From an uncultured Oscillospiraceae bacterium (GTDB taxonomy: Bacteria; Bacillota; Clostridia; Oscillospirales; Oscillospiraceae): a DNA stretch of 5,879 nt. Shown here piece by piece: positions 4,974-5,879 of the stretch. The stretch covers positions 1-5,879 of the forward strand of contig CAKTKB010000079.1 in the NCBI GenBank assembly GCA_934569195.1. Direction: 5' to 3'. The notes beneath the pieces were generated by a model. That model was not told where the DNA came from. It saw nothing but the letters and a program-made list of their open reading frames with translations, and ran no database searches. How positions within the stretch are numbered: the first letter of the stretch is position 1; each line of letters opens with the position of its first letter. Made by a program: the position numbers and the translations under genes.

Positions 4974-5879
4974 TCAGATGCGGGCGACGCCGGACTTCCG
5001 GGCGGCCTCCGCAACGGCCTTTGCCACGGCGGGACCGACCCGCGGATCGAAGGCCTGGGGAATGATGTAGTCGGCGTTCAGCTCATCGTCGGAAATCAGA
5101 CCGGCCAGAGCCTGGGCGGCGGCCATCTTCATTTCCTCATTGATATCGCTGGCGCGCACGTCGAAAGCGCCCCGGAAAATGCCCGGGAAGGCCAGAACGT
5201 TGTTGATCTGGTTGGGGAAGTCGCTGCGGCCGGTGGAGACCACGGCGGCGCCGCCGGCCTTTGCCTCGTCCGGGACGATTTCCGGAGGGGGGTTGGCGCA
5301 AGCAAAGACGATGGCATCCCGGTTCATGGAACGCACCATGTCGGTTGTGAGGGTGCCGGGGGCGGAGACACCGATAAAGACGTCTGCGCCGCGGATCACA
5401 TCGGCCAAGGAACCGGTCTCGTGGTTGAGGTTGGTGATCTGGGCCATTTCCTCCTTGATCCAGTTCAGACCCTCGCGGCCGGCGTAAATGGCGCCCTTGC
5501 GGTCGGTCATGACCACATTCCGGAAACCGGCGGACAGCAGCAGCTTTACAATGGCGATAGCGGCGGCACCCGCTCCGGAGGTGACGATTTTTACGTCCTC
5601 CTTCTTCTTGCCCACGACCTTCAGCGCATTGGTCAGTCCGGCGAGGGTAATGACGGCCGTGCCATGCTGGTCGTCATGGAAGATGGGAATGTCGCACTTT
5701 TCCTTCAGCTTCCGCTCGATTTCAAAGCACCGGGGAGCAGAGATATCCTCCAGGTTGATGCCGCCGAAGGAACCGGAGATCAGGTAGACGGCGTTGACGA
5801 ATTCGTCCACATCCTTGGTCTTGACACAAAGAGGGAAGGCATCCACGTCGCCGAAGGCCTTGAACAGGGCGCACTTGCC
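4974..5879 (-). CDS. Malic enzyme (malate dehydrogenase, oxaloacetate-decarboxylating), N-terminus off window
   Basis: The last 301 residues of a cytosolic enzyme that oxidises and decarboxylates L-malate to pyruvate and CO2, reducing NAD(P)+. The coding frame stays open to the right edge and begins GKCALFKAFGDVDAFPLC, typical of the family, so the GTG at 5844-5846 is an internal valine codon and not a start. In fragment numbering, K2 corresponds to the probable catalytic lysine of the GK motif. The metal ligands fit E44-D45 and the aspartate of FHDDQHGTA (67-75). The dinucleotide fold shows SGAGAAAIA (101-109), with D126 at the end of the second strand. TGRSDFPNQINN (217-228) is the conserved late motif. 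About 90 N-terminal residues are missing if the protein has the usual short-form length near 390; no phosphotransacetylase extension is present. ANPPPEI (195-201) replaces the more usual NPTPEI. Cofactor preference cannot be settled here. The gene converges on the regulator with 126 nt between stops and looks unrelated to metal resistance. Confidence 0.95.
   Translation of the reverse strand, partial: GKCALFKAFGDVDAFPLCVKTKDVDEFVNAVYLISGSFGGINLEDISAPRCFEIERKLKEKCDIPIFHDDQHGTAVITLAGLTNALKVVGKKKEDVKIVTSGAGAAAIAIVKLLLSAGFRNVVMTDRKGAIYAGREGLNWIKEEMAQITNLNHETGSLADVIRGADVFIGVSAPGTLTTDMVRSMNRDAIVFACANPPPEIVPDEAKAGGAAVVSTGRSDFPNQINNVLAFPGIFRGAFDVRASDINEEMKMAAAQALAGLISDDELNADYIIPQAFDPRVGPAVAKAVAEAARKSGVARI

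Overview
The window looks like chromosomal DNA from a low-GC-phylum (Bacillota) anaerobe, most likely a gut-type Clostridia of the Oscillospiraceae/Ruminococcaceae kind. This is judged from strong AGGAGG-type ribosome binding sites, a clostridial-style short malic enzyme, a CadA-type ATPase with a separately encoded metal-binding domain, and BspA-like leucine-rich-repeat (LRR) proteins. No species can be named from the sequence alone. By eye, the left third is clearly more AT-rich than the rest, and the malic enzyme gene at the right edge is the most GC-rich.

Layout, left to right. (1) Positions 1-1556 hold three tandem minus-strand paralogues; the last to be transcribed is cut by the left edge. 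Each encodes a small protein with an N-terminal membrane anchor and a conserved exported module. The two complete ones also carry a very short BspA/LRR_5-like repeat unit. (2) Positions 1557-1809 are intergenic and hold the probable promoter of the LRR array and a strong intrinsic terminator for the upstream ATPase gene. (3) Positions 1810-3941, minus strand, form a two-gene metal efflux operon: a 72-residue free-standing HMA metal-binding protein, then a P1B-2-type (Zn/Cd/Pb) ATPase that lacks an N-terminal HMA domain. (4) Positions 3942-4097 are a compact divergent control region with overlapping promoters, an ArsR-like inverted repeat and a 5'-UTR hairpin. (5) Positions 4098-4847, plus strand, encode an unusual regulator that fuses an ArsR/SmtB winged helix to a complete AraC-type DNA-binding domain. 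(6) Positions 4848-4973 form the convergent terminator region. (7) From 4974 to the right edge, minus strand, lies the C-terminal three quarters of a malic enzyme.

How they work together: the HMA protein, ATPase and divergent regulator form a self-contained metal-resistance unit. The regulator probably senses a soft divalent metal and controls both its own gene and the efflux operon from one shared operator. The malic enzyme (malate to pyruvate plus CO2) and the LRR array appear functionally unrelated to it.

The most unusual content is the ArsR-AraC fusion with degenerate canonical metal sites, together with a split CadA whose nucleotide-binding domain carries a CxCxC cluster. The second point of interest is the array of membrane-anchored mini-LRR paralogues, which share a 16-bp leader sequence. 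No RNA genes, CRISPR arrays, insertion sequences or replication origins were seen.
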